Below, in pieces: positions 34,021 to 45,435 of a stretch of 64,000 nucleotides of DNA (the stretch's first letter is position 1; the number at the start of each line of letters is the position of its first letter). The position numbers and the translations under genes are program-made. This DNA comes from Blasia pusilla (Eukaryota > Marchantiophyta > Marchantiopsida > Blasiales). A model generated the notes under the pieces. That model was not told the DNA's origin. It searched no databases and worked only from the letters and a program-made list of their open reading frames with translations. Where the stretch lies: contig CM114271.1 in NCBI GenBank assembly GCA_050084515.1, forward strand, positions 67,146,001 to 67,210,000, written 5' to 3'.

Positions 34021-34742
34021 ATGAGGACATGCCATCAACAACACAGGTCTTGAGAGCAATGTTCCGTAAGGAAACAAATCTGGAAAGAAGGATTCGTGAG
34101 GGATATATGAAAGACACTCAGGCAAGTGAGTACCTAAGGAAGTTGAAGCATGGCGAAAAGGTGGCCAACATAAGCCTAAGGCATGGTTTAGTAATATTCA
34201 AGCAGACCAGGATCTATGTGGGCAAAGGCAGACTGCGAACCAAGGTATTAGTGAAATGTCATGATGGACCCTTGGCAAGACATAAAGGGGAGAAATCCAC
34301 ACTCGCTGTTTTGGCTAAGATGTTCTTTTGGCTCAACATGAAAGAGGATGTGGCTCAATATGCGACAACCTGTGTGACCTATCAAGCAAACAGAGTTTCT
34401 TATGCAAAGAAACAAGGCTTGTTACACCCTTTTCCGATTTGAGACGGATCCTTGCAGAGCGTGAGTATGGACTTCATAATGAGTCTTCAAGAGTCTGACG
34501 GATACAAAGCTATAATTGTGATAGTTGATTGGTTCAGTAAGTTGGGGAGATTTGTGCCGATGGTGGATTTAGCGACGGCCTATACAGCTTCTCGACTCTT
34601 CTTGGATAGTTGGTGGCGCGCACACGCGTTGCCAAGGAGTATTGTTTCACATCGAGATCCAAAGTTTACCAAAGTCTTTTGGAAATAGTTGTTCAGGAGG
34701 TTCAAGACCAAGCTGAGTTTCAACACGATCTTCCATCCCAAT
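34021..34742 (+). pseudogene. Chromovirus integrase, N-terminal and core part
   Basis: Zinc-binding HDGPLARHKG is present, but the second Cys of the CX2C pair is Tyr (CVTYQ). A stop at 34442 separates the core, which begins SMDFIMSLQESDGYKAIIVI (first Asp) and continues SIVSHRDPKFTKVFW, where the expected SDRD reads SHRD. The core is cut at about 34742 by a Copia fragment and resumes near 36470. Confidence 0.8.
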
Positions 34743-36470
34743 AAGGCCCTTAATATACTTGGACACATTCATTTTATCTCTAACATGACTCACACATAGT
34801 TTAGTTTAAGACCTACGTGACAAATACCATAAAACTTCTGGGTGGTCTTGTATTACATACAAGAATATCAAATTTCCTTAACCTCTTGTACATATTTTCA
34901 TCCAACTATAGTGACACATCCACCATTGAGGCTTCATATCAATCTTCATCGGCAATACTACTTCTTAGATCCTTAAACTCAACCATACCAAATGCATTCA
35001 AATTTTCTCTAGCTTAATTCTACTCAAAAAAAGTTTTCAAGACCTATGAAGTAATTAATATATATTTCTACACTTTGAGTGAGTTTACGAGTCCCAAGAG
35101 CCGTAGAGTTTTGAATGCCACATTTGTTGTTGACTAGCAAGAGTGTCAATCCAACTCGTAGTATTGGGCTCCAACACAGCTTCAAAATTCTAATATACTT
35201 GCAAGATAGTCACAATGACTTGTAGTTGGCTCTCAATAAAGTCGTAATGGATCGGAATTGGACTTGTTAATCTACAAAAATATTGCAAGTGTTGTGTTCA
35301 AAATACATTCATATTTTTTCTTAAGGAAATATTAATAAGATCCCTTCCTCCAAAAAAAATATTTATCGGTTCATACTATACACTTGGGACTTGCTAATGA
35401 ATAAAGTCCAAATAATAATCAATGAAGCAAAAAAACTTAGCTTTTGATCATGTTTTCTTGATCTCAAAAATTGGTGGTTAACATACTTCAGTCTCCTTCT
35501 TGATACCCTCGTAAAAAAGTTTAACTTCACATCATCATAGTATATTAGCCAACACTCTACTCCAGTAACAACTATAAAATTTGAGTAGTTGAAATCCTTA
35601 CAATAGGGGCAAAAGTCTCTTAGTAGTAATTACAATATTCAATCTACGAAAAATTTATTATATGACCAATATTGCTTTAAGTTTATCCAACTTCTCAAAA
35701 CATTGTAGAGGCTTCCCCCAAGCCTCTACAATGTATTTCTTCACTTGTTATAGCTTCAATTGTTATAGCTTGGAGACCTTGTTGATAAGGTATGCAGAAG
35801 CTCTATTCTACTTCTCTAGTCTCTTGGATCTCCTTACGTGTGTGGCTACCTTATCAATAGTTTATGGATCCTTACTATCCAAGAGTTTTTCCTACTACTT
35901 AATTCAGATATGGTGATGACCATCATAAAGAGCATGATATGTGAGAATACATAAGGTGACAAAATCATTGAAATATATTATAAAACTTGGAGATACAAAG
36001 TGGCCTAGTCCGTCCGTGCGGTTATAGAAGAGCTTCGATGGATTCTGAACATGGAGATAACTCGACATACGAGAATACGCTACCGCTACGGCTCCCGACT
36101 ACTTCACTTCTTGGGAAACTAGGTTTCTTACCTATTTTTCTTCATTTCTATTAATAGAAAAATTTCCCAGACCTCTACGTCGTTTTGGCATACCAGGGGC
36201 TGCGCCTCCAGATCCCCGCGATGCAATAGGGTGTCACGCACCCTAATGCAATATAGGGTTAGATAATCCTAGTAACGCTAATCCATAAACCACCTACGTC
36301 ATATAACTATGAATTCTTCCAGGTATAAGTCGGAACCTTTAATCTAGGCTTCTCCTCATACAAGGGGGCCGATCAGTTAATGGTGCTCAAAGAAGTGGAT
36401 GTTGAGAATCCAACATGATAATATTTGTTCTCATCACCAAATTCTTCTCGTTGATGATCTTGTATTAACA
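34743..36470 (-). mobile_element. Reversed, deleted Copia element inside the chromovirus integrase
   Basis: An LTR at 35940-36415 (reverse complement, ending ATCCAACA) is followed on the minus strand by a TATCATGC stretch where a primer-binding site belongs, then about 1.2 kb with little coding content. The antisense of 34817-35015 matches the antisense of the Copia RT at 42870-43060 (LVLHxxxxx...NAFKxSLA pattern). The rest of pol and the second LTR are missing. 36416-36470, between the LTR and the resumed integrase, encodes ILLVDDLVLT, reminiscent of a Copia RT active site. Confidence 0.7.
35940..36415 (-). repeat. Copia LTR (minus strand)
   Basis: The most complete of the reverse-oriented Copia LTRs. 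It begins on the minus strand TGTTGGATTCTCAACATCC and ends TTCTCACA. It includes the GGGTGTCACGCACCC inverted pair where the other LTRs have a hairpin. Confidence 0.85.
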
Positions 36471-37274
36471 GTGATGGTATATGTAGATGGATGGGCAAAC
36501 AGAAAAGGAAAACTCCCTCGTGAACCAGTACTTGAGGAATTAAGTGAGCGCGGACCAACGAGATTGGGTGACGTGGCTGAGTATGGCCGACTTCTGCTAA
36601 AACTCCAGCAAGGATTCTCCAACTAGAGAATCTCTATTTCTCTTGGCTTATGGACGTGAGCTAGAAGGGCCTCTTGGCATGGCCCTTTCAAAGGGTACTA
36701 CATCAGCACGGACCTGACAGAAGGTTTGGAGGCAAAAATGCGTGAACGGGAGGAGCGAGCAAGGAGAAACCTTGAAAAGGCTCAACTAAGGTACATGAAG
36801 CATGCTAACAAGAGCTGGCACTAGGTGAGATTCCAAGTTGGGGAACAAGTGTGGTTGAGTGTGAAGAATCTCACTCTTCCGAAGGAGTTATCTGCAAAGC
36901 TATCTTCCAAGTATGCTGGACCGTATGTGATTAAGGCAAACCCTTTTGAGGACGTGTATACATTGGAGCTTCCAGGAAATTTCAAGATATATCCCACTTT
37001 CCATGTGTCATTTGTTAGGAAGTATCGTCATGATAATGAGCGTCTTGAGCAAAGACAAGCGTTGAGACAAGAGCCAAAAATTATGAGCAAAGAATCAGAG
37101 TTCGAGGTGGAGACCATCTTGCGTTCAAGGCGTAGGGCCAACAAGTACGAGTACTTGGTCAAGTGGAAGGGCTACCATGTGAAAGAGGCAACTTGTATTG
37201 GAGAGGCAGACCTGGAACATGCGCAAGAGGTGTTGCAAGACTTCAAACGGCTGCAAGGAAAGCATATGCGTTAG
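36471..37274 (+). pseudogene. Chromovirus integrase C-terminus with chromodomain
   Basis: 36471-36820 continues the integrase core in several frames (GRELEGPLGMALSKGT, CVNGRSEQGETLK). 36825-37274 is an open frame of 149 residues: the GPY/F-like module (FQVGEQVWLSVKNLTLP, LSSKYAGPYVI, IYPTFHVSFVRKY), then a chromodomain (SEFEVETILRSRRRANKYEY, LVKWKGYHVKEATCI, LEHAQEVLQDF). Chromodomains of this group bind methylated histone H3 and steer integration to heterochromatin. The normal W in the ATWE position is changed (EATCIGE). Confidence 0.88.
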
Positions 37275-37976
37275 TCAACGGAGTAGCTAAGGACATGACT
37301 TGTGCCATAGGAAGCTTGGGCCAAAGGCCATTGTAACTAGAATAGGCTAGTGTTGCAATAAAGGAATGCATGAATTTGGAGATTTGATGCTTGTGTTATT
37401 TGCAATTTGTCTTTGGTAGTGCATGGCAATGAGTGGTTCCTCATATGCTTAGGATGTAAGTTAAGAGGATAGACAAGGAGTATTTGAGGCGAGAGCTTGT
37501 ATTCAGATAAGTACCTAGAACAGGACTAAGTGTTGGATAACTAACACTTGGGCTCACCCTAGTGTCGGCGGGGCAGATCACTATGTCTTGGGGCTTCGGG
37601 TGATCTTACTCATGAGAACATGAGTGAATTTAGTGACGTGCCTAAGTCGAATACGAGAGCGACCCAAAAGTAGTACGAATTGTGTACCGTGTAAACATGT
37701 GAGATGTTACAAGTTATGAGCAAGAGAAGTCTTAGGTAGCAATCTTAGTTAGCTTATTTGATAGGTTAGATTGGTTGAGAATCCGTCTAGGCGCATTGAA
37801 GAGGAGATGCTAAATGATGCTAAGTGCTGCAAGCAACAACCTAAGACTTAAGCTAAAGGAGGAATTTCTTGTTAGCTACCAGAACGCAATTCGTGTGAAG
37901 GGGTTGGCTTCCCGCAATAACTTGACATAAAAAAGTGTGGCGTTGATGAGGGCATCAACCTCTAAAGAGGGATGAG

Positions 37977-38950
37977 TGTCACGACCCTCATAGCCAAATG
38001 AGTGCCAAGCAGAACATCCAAACTCTAGCGGGCTCACGCTAGGATGGTTTGCGCTTTGGAGTTAAGGAAACACAAGGGCGAGATGCAAGTGAGGCGAGTA
38101 TTTTGAGTGTTTCATACGCTCATGGTTGCGACCAGGAAACCGAAACCAAACATGGAACTCAGACTTGCGAGGAGTCAAGTCTTGGACGAGACGTGGCCAA
38201 GGGGGTGAGAACTGGACTTGAGACGCGAGCGGCGTTTGGGAGTTTCTGACTGTACTTTTGACCCTAACTTTTAGTTCCAACATGCGTTTGGGACAAATCA
38301 CGTAGCGTTGGAAAGCTTACGCAAAGTAGGTTCCAAAAATTTAAAGATCTCAACAAAATGCTTAAGCATAGGCTGAGATAACGGCCAAAAAGAGGTGCCC
38401 AAGTGCTTTTTTCCAAAGGTAGGGGGCCCTCAAAGTTTCCCAGAAGTACTAGTAAGGGGGAAGGTCTTCAAGAGTGCTTGGGACTCAAACCCCACTTTGG
38501 GCGCCGTGGGGTGACTCAAGAGCAAGGAACGGATCGGGAGTTTGGCGTTGGGATTCGAAACCCGAACCAAGTCCAATAGAGTGGATTTTGGAGATCCCTA
38601 TTGGATTCCAACTCGAGACTCATGATTTTGAGTCTCGGTTGGGGGCTCATGCAAGGTTCGTTGGACAATTGGGACCGCCAGGCACACAAACGTTGTTTTA
38701 GGTGCCTAGACTAACCAAAAAGTTTGTCCCAAGTCTCAGAAGACTTTCCTGTGTTGGGAACCTAAGAATGAGGGAAGGTTGAGCTTGATGAGATGCCGAG
38801 TTCAAGACTCGGTAGGTTGGAAGGCCGCTTGACCCAAAGCCAGACTAACGTGAGCACATTTGGGTGCAGGTTGGCGATGAGAGCGTGTCCTATTGAACAT
38901 ACGCTTCCGAAACACAAAGATTGACGTTCAAGGAGAGTATGCGCACGACA
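37977..38950 (+). repeat. Chromovirus 3' LTR, truncated
   Basis: Starts TGTCACGACC directly after a purine tract (AAAGAGGGATGAG) that serves as the polypurine tract. Aligns with 28602-29595, then stops in CGCACGACA and is replaced by AT-rich DNA. Confidence 0.9.
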
Positions 38951-39147
38951 TAATTATATTTCTTAATGTGATTTGTTTAAATGGTTGGATATGATGAAGT
39001 CATGGCATAAAAATGAGTCATATTAATTACTTTCAATCAACACACAAGGAGGGAACACGGTGGAGCAAGATTAGTGACTACAGATTGGAAGAGTATCTGG
39101 CTGCCCACGTGTTATAGAGGACTCAAAAACTCATTTCATGCTAAGAA

Positions 39148-39615
39148 TGTTGGATTCTCAACATCCACTTCTTTGAGCAGCATTAACATGATCCGCCTCC
39201 TTGTATGAGGAGAATCCTAGATTGATGGTTCCGACTTAGACGTCGACGGATTCATAGTAATATGACGTACGTGGTATATGGATTAGCATTACTAGGATTA
39301 TCTAACCCTATATTGCATAGGGTTCCGAGGGCGCAACCCCTAGTATGCCAAGACGATGCGGTGGTCCGAGGTCCAAGCCCCCATAAATTTTTTTCTATTA
39401 ATTAAAAAAAAATATATATAGATAAAAAAACCCTAGTTTCCCGAGTAGTGAAGTAGTCGGGAGCAGTAGCGGTAGCGCATTCTCAAATGTCGAGTTTTCT
39501 CCATGTTCAGGTTCCATCGAAGCTCTTCTGTGAGCGCACGAACAGAGTAGGCCATTTTGTATCTCCAAGTTGTGTAATATATTTCAATGATTTTGTCACT
39601 TTTTGTTTTCTCACA
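39148..39615 (+). repeat. Copia 5' LTR
   Basis: 468 bp with TG...CA ends, preceded by AAGAA. Reference copy for the Copia LTR fragments at 8925, 23861, 26135, 35940 and 43699/53655. Confidence 0.92.
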
Positions 39616-39627
39616 TGGTATCAAAGC
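39616..39627 (+). promoter_or_regulatory. Primer-binding site
   Basis: TGGTATCAAAGC immediately after the LTR, one base away from the common plant initiator-Met tRNA complement TGGTATCAGAGC. Primes minus-strand cDNA synthesis. Confidence 0.85.
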
Positions 39628-39687
39628 GATAGATTTTTGAGTATTTTGTATCCGGCGATCTAGTGTGTTTGCACAAAATCTTGAGAG

Positions 39688-40560
39688 ATGGCTACTTCTT
39701 CGTCAGTTTGTGCTCACCCTCCTCCATTGGATGAAGGGAAGTCAGATGGGTCTAACTATACATTGTGGAATTTCAAAATGAGAATTGTCTCGCATCATTT
39801 GAGATTTGGGAGACGGCCATAGGGGTCGATTTGAATCCAAAAGCTACTTTGAGTTCTGCATGTTCATCTTAATCTGGTGATATCGATCTTATTTTATTGC
39901 TCGCGTGGAAATGTAGAAACGCTGATGCTCTTTATGCGATTATCATGAATATAACCGATTCTGTCATGACTCTCATTCAACATACGACCATTGTTGCTGA
40001 GGCGTGGAACATTATGAAGAATCGGTACAAAAGGAGGAATGAGACTCGGATTCAAAATCTGGAGAATCAGCTAACGTTTGAGAAATTTTTAGAAGGAGAA
40101 AGTGCGGAGCAAGTTTTGACAAGGATCAAGAATCTTCAAGATCAGATGGCGTCCGTAGGAATTTCAAAGTCCAGCGAAGATTTGGCACGTCAATGCATAA
40201 GTATGATAGTTTGGTCACTACATTGAATACTCAAGTAAGACCCACACCCCTTACTTTTGAACAATTTAGTGCAATGTTGGTGGAAGAGGAAATGCGCTTC
40301 ACTGCAAGAGAGGAAAGTGATGCAACATTTACTGCCAACATATAGAGAGATAGAAATCAAGATTACACTTCAATTTCAAGAAGAAATTTCCAAGGAAAGC
40401 CTTCAAATGCTTTTATTGTGGTAAAGCTAGGATACCTTATCAAAGATTGTAGAAAGAGGAGTCAGGATGAGAAGAACGTTTGTTTAGGACCTAAGAATGA
40501 GTCTGGAAATTCTGTAGAACTAGGAGAACATGAGGTAGATGCTTAGGTAGGAATCGAAGA
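39688..40560 (+). pseudogene. Copia Gag
   Basis: ATG at 39688 opens MATSSSVCAHPPPLDEGKS and NYTLWNFKMRI, then a stop. The frame moves to 39897-40226 (VAEAWNIMKNRYKRRNETRI, EQVLTRIKNLQDQMASVGI), the UBN2-type Gag. A zinc knuckle near 40400 starts CFYCGKA, but its His is lost through a small indel. Confidence 0.8.
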
Positions 40561-40599
40561 GTTTTGCATACAAGAAAAAATTCCACTAAGTCAAAGAGT

Positions 40600-41560
40600 G
40601 AAGATGCATGGGTACTAGATAGTGGAGCATCTAGGCATATGACCAATCATAAGGATTGATATAGCACCTTACAGCCTCTTCAAGAGCCCATGGTTGTTAC
40701 CATTGGGAATAATGCAAAGTGCCTTATAGAAAGGAAAGGCATAATTTTTTTAGTCTCACAAAAATTAGATGAAAAGAAGTTAATTGATGTAATGTACGTA
40801 CTAGAGTTGAAGCCCAAAATGCTTTCAGTAGCAGGATTATGTGATCATAACTTAGAAGTTCGTTTCAAGAAATCTAGAGCAGTCATTGAGGATGCCATTG
40901 GGAAAGTAGTGGGTGAAGGTATACAACGTGGAAATATCTACGAGTTGTGTGCTTTCACAACAAGTATAGATATAAATCTTAGTAGCAGTAAATTGTGGTA
41001 TGAAAGAATTGGTCACCTAAGCTTTCCCTTACTAAGTCAGATGCATAAATCTAGTATGGTTGCTGATTTACCAAAAAATTTGGAGTTTCGGATATATGTG
41101 AAGCTTGTATGATGGGCAAGAAACGCCGACAACCATTTCCATAATAGTCCAGCAATAGAGCAAAGGCTCCTCTAGAGCTGATACATGTTGACCTATGTGG
41201 TAAAATGAGAACAGTGGCATTAAGTGGTTCTTCCTACTTATTTTTAGTGGTCGACGATTATAGTAGAAAGATGTGGGTGTATTTTCTTCGCGGTAAGGCA
41301 AGTGCTTTCGGAAAATTTAAAGTATGGCACAAGCTAGTTGAGAATGACACAAGAAAGAAGATACAAAAGCTTCTTATTAACAGAATTCAACAAATATTTG
41401 GGGGAGCGTGGAATCAAGTGATAGTTAACCACGGCACACATACCACAATAAAATGGAGTTGTTGAGCGTTGAAGCCGTACAGTGGTGGAAATGGCAAGAT
41501 GTATGAAGAAAGTAAAAAGGTTTGACAGAAGGATTTTGAGTTGAAGTTGTTAAAACTGCC
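40600..41560 (+). pseudogene. Copia protease and integrase
   Basis: The protease site AWVLDSGASRHMTNH at about 40610 is intact. 40690-41112 ends in the pre-integrase zinc region (LWYERIGHLSFPLLSQMHKS, then CEACMMGKK in a shifted frame). The integrase core continues at 41165-41465 (LELIHVDLCGKMR, YLFLVVDDYSRKMWVYFL) and breaks down soon after. Several frameshifts. Confidence 0.82.
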
Positions 41561-41699
41561 GTTTACATTCTAAATAGGAGTGGTACCAAGACAGTGCAAG
41601 GCATGACTCCTCATCAAGCATACTCAGGTAAGGTACCATAAGTCCAACACTTCAGGACTTTTGGTAGTGAGTGATTTGTACATATTCCTGAAGCATCTA

Positions 41700-43666
41700 G
41701 GACCAAGCTAGAGTCCAAGAGCAAGAAGTGCATCTTTATGGGATATAGTGATGAGTCTAAAGCTTATCGCGTGTGGTGTCCTGAGGCAAAGAAGATGCTT
41801 GTGAGTCGTGATGTGGTGTTCTAGGAACAACCTCATCAAGTGGCCGATATCAGTGATCCATCCACATTATCATCAAACAAAGAGATAACCCACCAAAGCA
41901 CACCATCAATGTTTACACTAAACCACCAAGAAGAAGAATTTGGTGATGATTACAAAGAGCAATGTGCTCTCCACCACGGTCGTCATACACTAAATGGATA
42001 AAACAACTCTTGGATGGTAAGGATCCACCAGCAACTTATGAAGTTGTTATACATCCAAGGAGATCCAAGAGACTAGAGGAGCAGAGTAGAGCTTCCGCAC
42101 ATCTCGCCAACATGGCCTTGATGATAGAGGTCTTGAAGGTGGAAGAGCCATCATGCTTGGATGAGGCCCTTGCTCATCCCCAATGGAGAGAGGCCATGCA
42201 GATGGAGATGGACGCTATTCAAAGAAATGAAACTTGGACTTTGGTTGAGAAGCCAAAGGATAGGAAGATAATACGCACCAAGTGGGTTGTATAAGACCAA
42301 GTAAAAGTCGGACCGTACATTGGATAAATTCAAAGCGAGGTTGGTTGCACAAGGTCATTCACAAATCGAAGGCTTTGATTATTATGAGAATTTTGCTCCT
42401 ACTCCAAGGATGACAACCATTCGAATTGTTTTAGCGGTGGCAAGAACAAGACGTTGGCCTGTATACTAATACGATGTGAAGTTTGCCTTTCTAAACGGGA
42501 GTCTCAAGGAGGAGGTGTATGTATCTCAACCACCAGGTTTTGAGAGACCCAAATCAGAAGAGAAAGTATGTTTGCCTCATCGAAAATTTTATGGGTTGAA
42601 GCAAGCCCCAAGGGTATGGTATCAACGAATAGATACATTCTTTTGAGAGAAGGGTCTCATCAAGAGTCCGTCAGAAGCAAATTTGTATGTGTTTTGCAAA
42701 GATGGGATGTATATGTTGATAGTCTTGTATATGGATGATCTAATCATCACAGGAAACCATAGTTTGAAGATAGAGGAAATGAAGGGAGTGTTGAAATCTG
42801 AGGTTGAAATGTCAGATTTAGGTCTTTTGCACTATTTTATAGTGCTGGAGATTTGGCAACAGTCAAATTCTATTTTTCTCTCTCCGCAAAAGTATGCTAG
42901 AGAAATCTTGAAGGCATTCAAGATGACCGAGTGTAAGGCAGTGGTCTTGCCAATGGAGGTAGAGTTAAAACTCTCAATAGAGGATGTTTCACCATTGGTA
43001 GATGAAAAGTTATATAGAAAGCTTGTGGGCAGTTTCTTATTTTTGTGCAACACTAGAACAGACATTAGCTCTATTGTAGGAGTGATTAGTAGGTTCTCAA
43101 CTAAGCCTCATGAGAACCATTGGAAGGCAGGAATACGTACGTTGAAGTATATCAAAGGCACTATCGAGTACGACATCACCTTTGGAGCAAGGATGGAAAT
43201 GACAACTTTTTGTGACTCGGATTGGGCAAGAGATTCAGATTCTCGGAGATCAATTTTGGGTTATTTCTTTTTGGTAGGATGAGGTGTGATGTCATGGGTC
43301 AGCAAGAAGCAACCTACAATGGCTCTTTCTTCTACCGAGGCAGAGTCCAAGGTGGATTGTTATGCTTCTTGTGAAGCAGTATGGTTGAGATGGATATTGG
43401 AGGACATAGAAGAAGCACTAGAAAGTACTACTGTAATGTGGTGTGATAATCAGAGTTGCATTGCCGTAGCATATAATCCAGTGTTTCATGCTTGTACGAA
43501 GCACATAGAGATCCAATATCATTTTTTTAGTGAGTTGATCAAGAGAGAGGTGTTGAAGTTAGTCTATTGTCCAACAAAGGATAACCGTGCAGATATCTTT
43601 ACCAAAGCTTTGAGCAGAGATCAGCTTCACCGACATCTGAAGGGTCTTGGCATCGGTCTAAGATAG
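41700..43666 (+). pseudogene. Copia reverse transcriptase and RNase H
   Basis: The RVT_2 start at 41962-42294 reads EALAHPQWREAMQMEMDAIQ and TWTLVEKPKDRKIIRTKWV, then a stop and frameshifts to 42683. 42683-43282 has the active site LYMDDLIITGN, then LLHYFIVLEI and CDSDWARDSDSRRSILGYF, a stop, and RNase H to 43666 (STEAESKVDCYASCEAVWLR, DNQSCIAVAYNPVFHACTKHI, CPTKDNRADIFTKAL). Domain order and motifs are those of plant Copia. Inactive. Confidence 0.88.
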
Positions 43667-43698
43667 TAGTCCACATGAGAGTGGATATTGAGGGGAGG

Positions 43699-43909
43699 TC
43701 TTGGATTCTCAACATCCACTTGTCTGAGCACCATCAATCTGATCGACCCCCTTGTATGAGGAGAAGCTTAGATTGATGGTTCCCACTTAGACGTTGAAGG
43801 AGTAAAAGTAATATGATATAGGTGCTTTAAGGATTAGCGTTACTAGGATTATCTAACCCTATATTGCATCAGGGTGCCCCACATCCTGATGCAATATAGG
43901 GTTCCAAAG
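43699..43909 (+). repeat. Copia 3' LTR, left part
   Basis: Follows the polypurine tract GAGGGGAGG at 43690-43698. The terminal TG is mutated to TC (TCTTGGATTC). It contains a near-perfect hairpin (43858-43902). Interrupted after CAAAG (43905-43909) by gypsy copy 2. Confidence 0.88.
43858..43902. repeat. LTR hairpin
   Basis: CCCTATATTGCATCAGGG on the left arm pairs with CCTGATGCAATATAGGG on the right, one mismatch over 20 bases, with a loop of a few bases. The 5' LTR (39148) has only the left arm. 36215-36255 and 26238-26278 show related inverted pairs. Confidence 0.8.
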
Positions 43910-44409
43910 TATCGTGCGAATCCACATCGTCATTCAACATACATCGCTGACATATCTTACTCACATACATACATAACATAGACGAGAGTATCCACAAACA
44001 CAAGTGTACCACAACTGAAATCCGTGAAAGACCTACTGTCATAAAACACGTATAGAATCACATACAATCGAGCCAAATCCACTCCACGATGGGAGAATCT
44101 AGGTCGAAGCTTGCGGGAAACACCATAGCCAAGAGATCTACTCACTACCAAGGCTAACTCCCAATGCAACAGGCTCAACTTAAAGAACTGACTGTTCTTT
44201 GAGTGCACTCCACCTTATATCCTCCAACCTAAGAGCGGGCCCTACTGGGAAAGTCCTCTACTAGCACACTATACTCTACGACATAATCCGTATGGTCATA
44301 ACAGCTGTCGTGCGAATCCACATCTTCATACAACATACATCACTGACATACCATACTCACATACATACATAACATAGACGAGAGTATACACAAACACAAG
44401 TGTACCACA
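43910..44409. repeat. 3' LTR region of copy 2: A-B-A' arrangement
   Basis: Block A (43910-44013, TATCGTGCG to ACCACA) is repeated as A' (44306-44409). Between them is block B (44016-44303, TGAAATCCGTG to GTCATAACA), which matches the other LTR B' (53285-53651). Left B lacks about 77 bases present in B'. Each junction carries two extra bases (AC and GC). A purine tract next to A' (coding strand GATTAGGGGGCGAG) could be the polypurine tract. Confidence 0.85.
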
Positions 44410-44581
44410 ACTCGCCCCCTAATCAGCGGTTAGGTCCTCTAACTCCAGGTAGCCCTATACATCTACTACATGCTATACACCTTCTTGGGTGCCCGAATCA
44501 GAAGGCCGGGTGCTAGGTTGCCCCATCGTTAGTCGCACATCTGTAATCCATATCATGCAAAGATCAAGTCATCTACCTCTC

Positions 44582-45292
44582 CTAAGTACATCGAGGACAA
44601 ACCCACCTTCCAGTAGGAACAACATCCATACGTGGATTCAAACACATCATATGCCAACCCCTAGAACACCAATCACACACCAACATACGAGCTGCGTTAC
44701 CAACAGACCCACACAATATGCACCTCAAGCTAGCACGTATCATGGCTAAGCTTGGGTCAACAATACCATCCACATTTGGAAGATGACATGGCGTACAATT
44801 ACGCACATGGTCCTTCCAAACAACTCCATCACGACCCTCCAATATGAGAACTCTAGAAGCTAATACCTCGTGCATTCGTAAAATAGTGCGGCCTCCCGTC
44901 ACATCCAACGTTGTCGGTGCAATCTGCTGCAAATAGACATAGTCCCCTACATGGAACCTACAAATCGATGGACGATAACCTCCACCTCGAATGGTTGCAT
45001 ACCGCAACGTATCCATGTGTTGAGCAATGGCAAGATTCTCAAAGGCTGTTGGCATAACTCTCCGAAAGAGCTCCGCCCGCTGAGAACACACCCTCATCCA
45101 CATCTCTAGGTCATCAAGGTTCACAACCTCACTAGACTCCCGACGAATTACTGCTGGCAAGTCTGGATCTCGGCCGTATAACTGAAAATAAGGTGAGAAG
45201 GAAGCCAAGGATGCTTGGCGATCGAACCTATACCCCATGGCTAACCATGGCAATCGAATATCCGGTCTCCAAGATGCCCTTCTATAGGCCAT
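44582..45292 (-). pseudogene. Integrase C-terminal region and PHD finger (copy 2)
   Basis: A 236-residue open frame. It starts inside the integrase end (LPWLAMGYRFDRQASLASFS), has the FHVGDYVYLQQIAPTTLDV module, and ends with a PHD finger from CILCG to GRWVCPRC. All eight zinc ligands have the same spacing as in copy 1 (CX2C, X11, CX2C, X4, H, X2, C, X14, CX2C). Upstream, the integrase core is broken by frameshifts around 45293-45436. Conservation of all ligands in two separately decaying copies indicates the finger was functional in the active family. Confidence 0.88.
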
Positions 45293-45435
45293 ACTTGCGC
45301 AATGCCCTCTTCACCGTCTCGAACCACATGCTCAGCCAAACCATCCGCCTGGATGATCTCGAGACGTGGTCCGATGATCAATCAACGCCTTGTCACACAA
45401 GACCTGAAACTCACCTGAAACTCAGACCTGGTTGG

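Larger units (their letters stand above)
28602..38950 (+). mobile_element. Ty3/gypsy chromovirus, degenerate, with 3' LTR truncated
   Basis: LTR-retrotransposon on the plus strand: 5' LTR from 28602, gag near 31300-31900, CCHC knuckle and protease 32014-32632, RT/RNase H 32703-34020, integrase 34021-34742, chromodomain at 37080-37230, and 3' LTR from 37977. Both LTRs begin TGTCACGACCCTCATAGCC and are visibly diverged by scattered substitutions and indels, so the insertion is old. The integrase is split by a reversed Copia fragment (34743-36470). Frameshifts and stops interrupt every domain. The 3' LTR breaks off at 38950. Confidence 0.9.
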
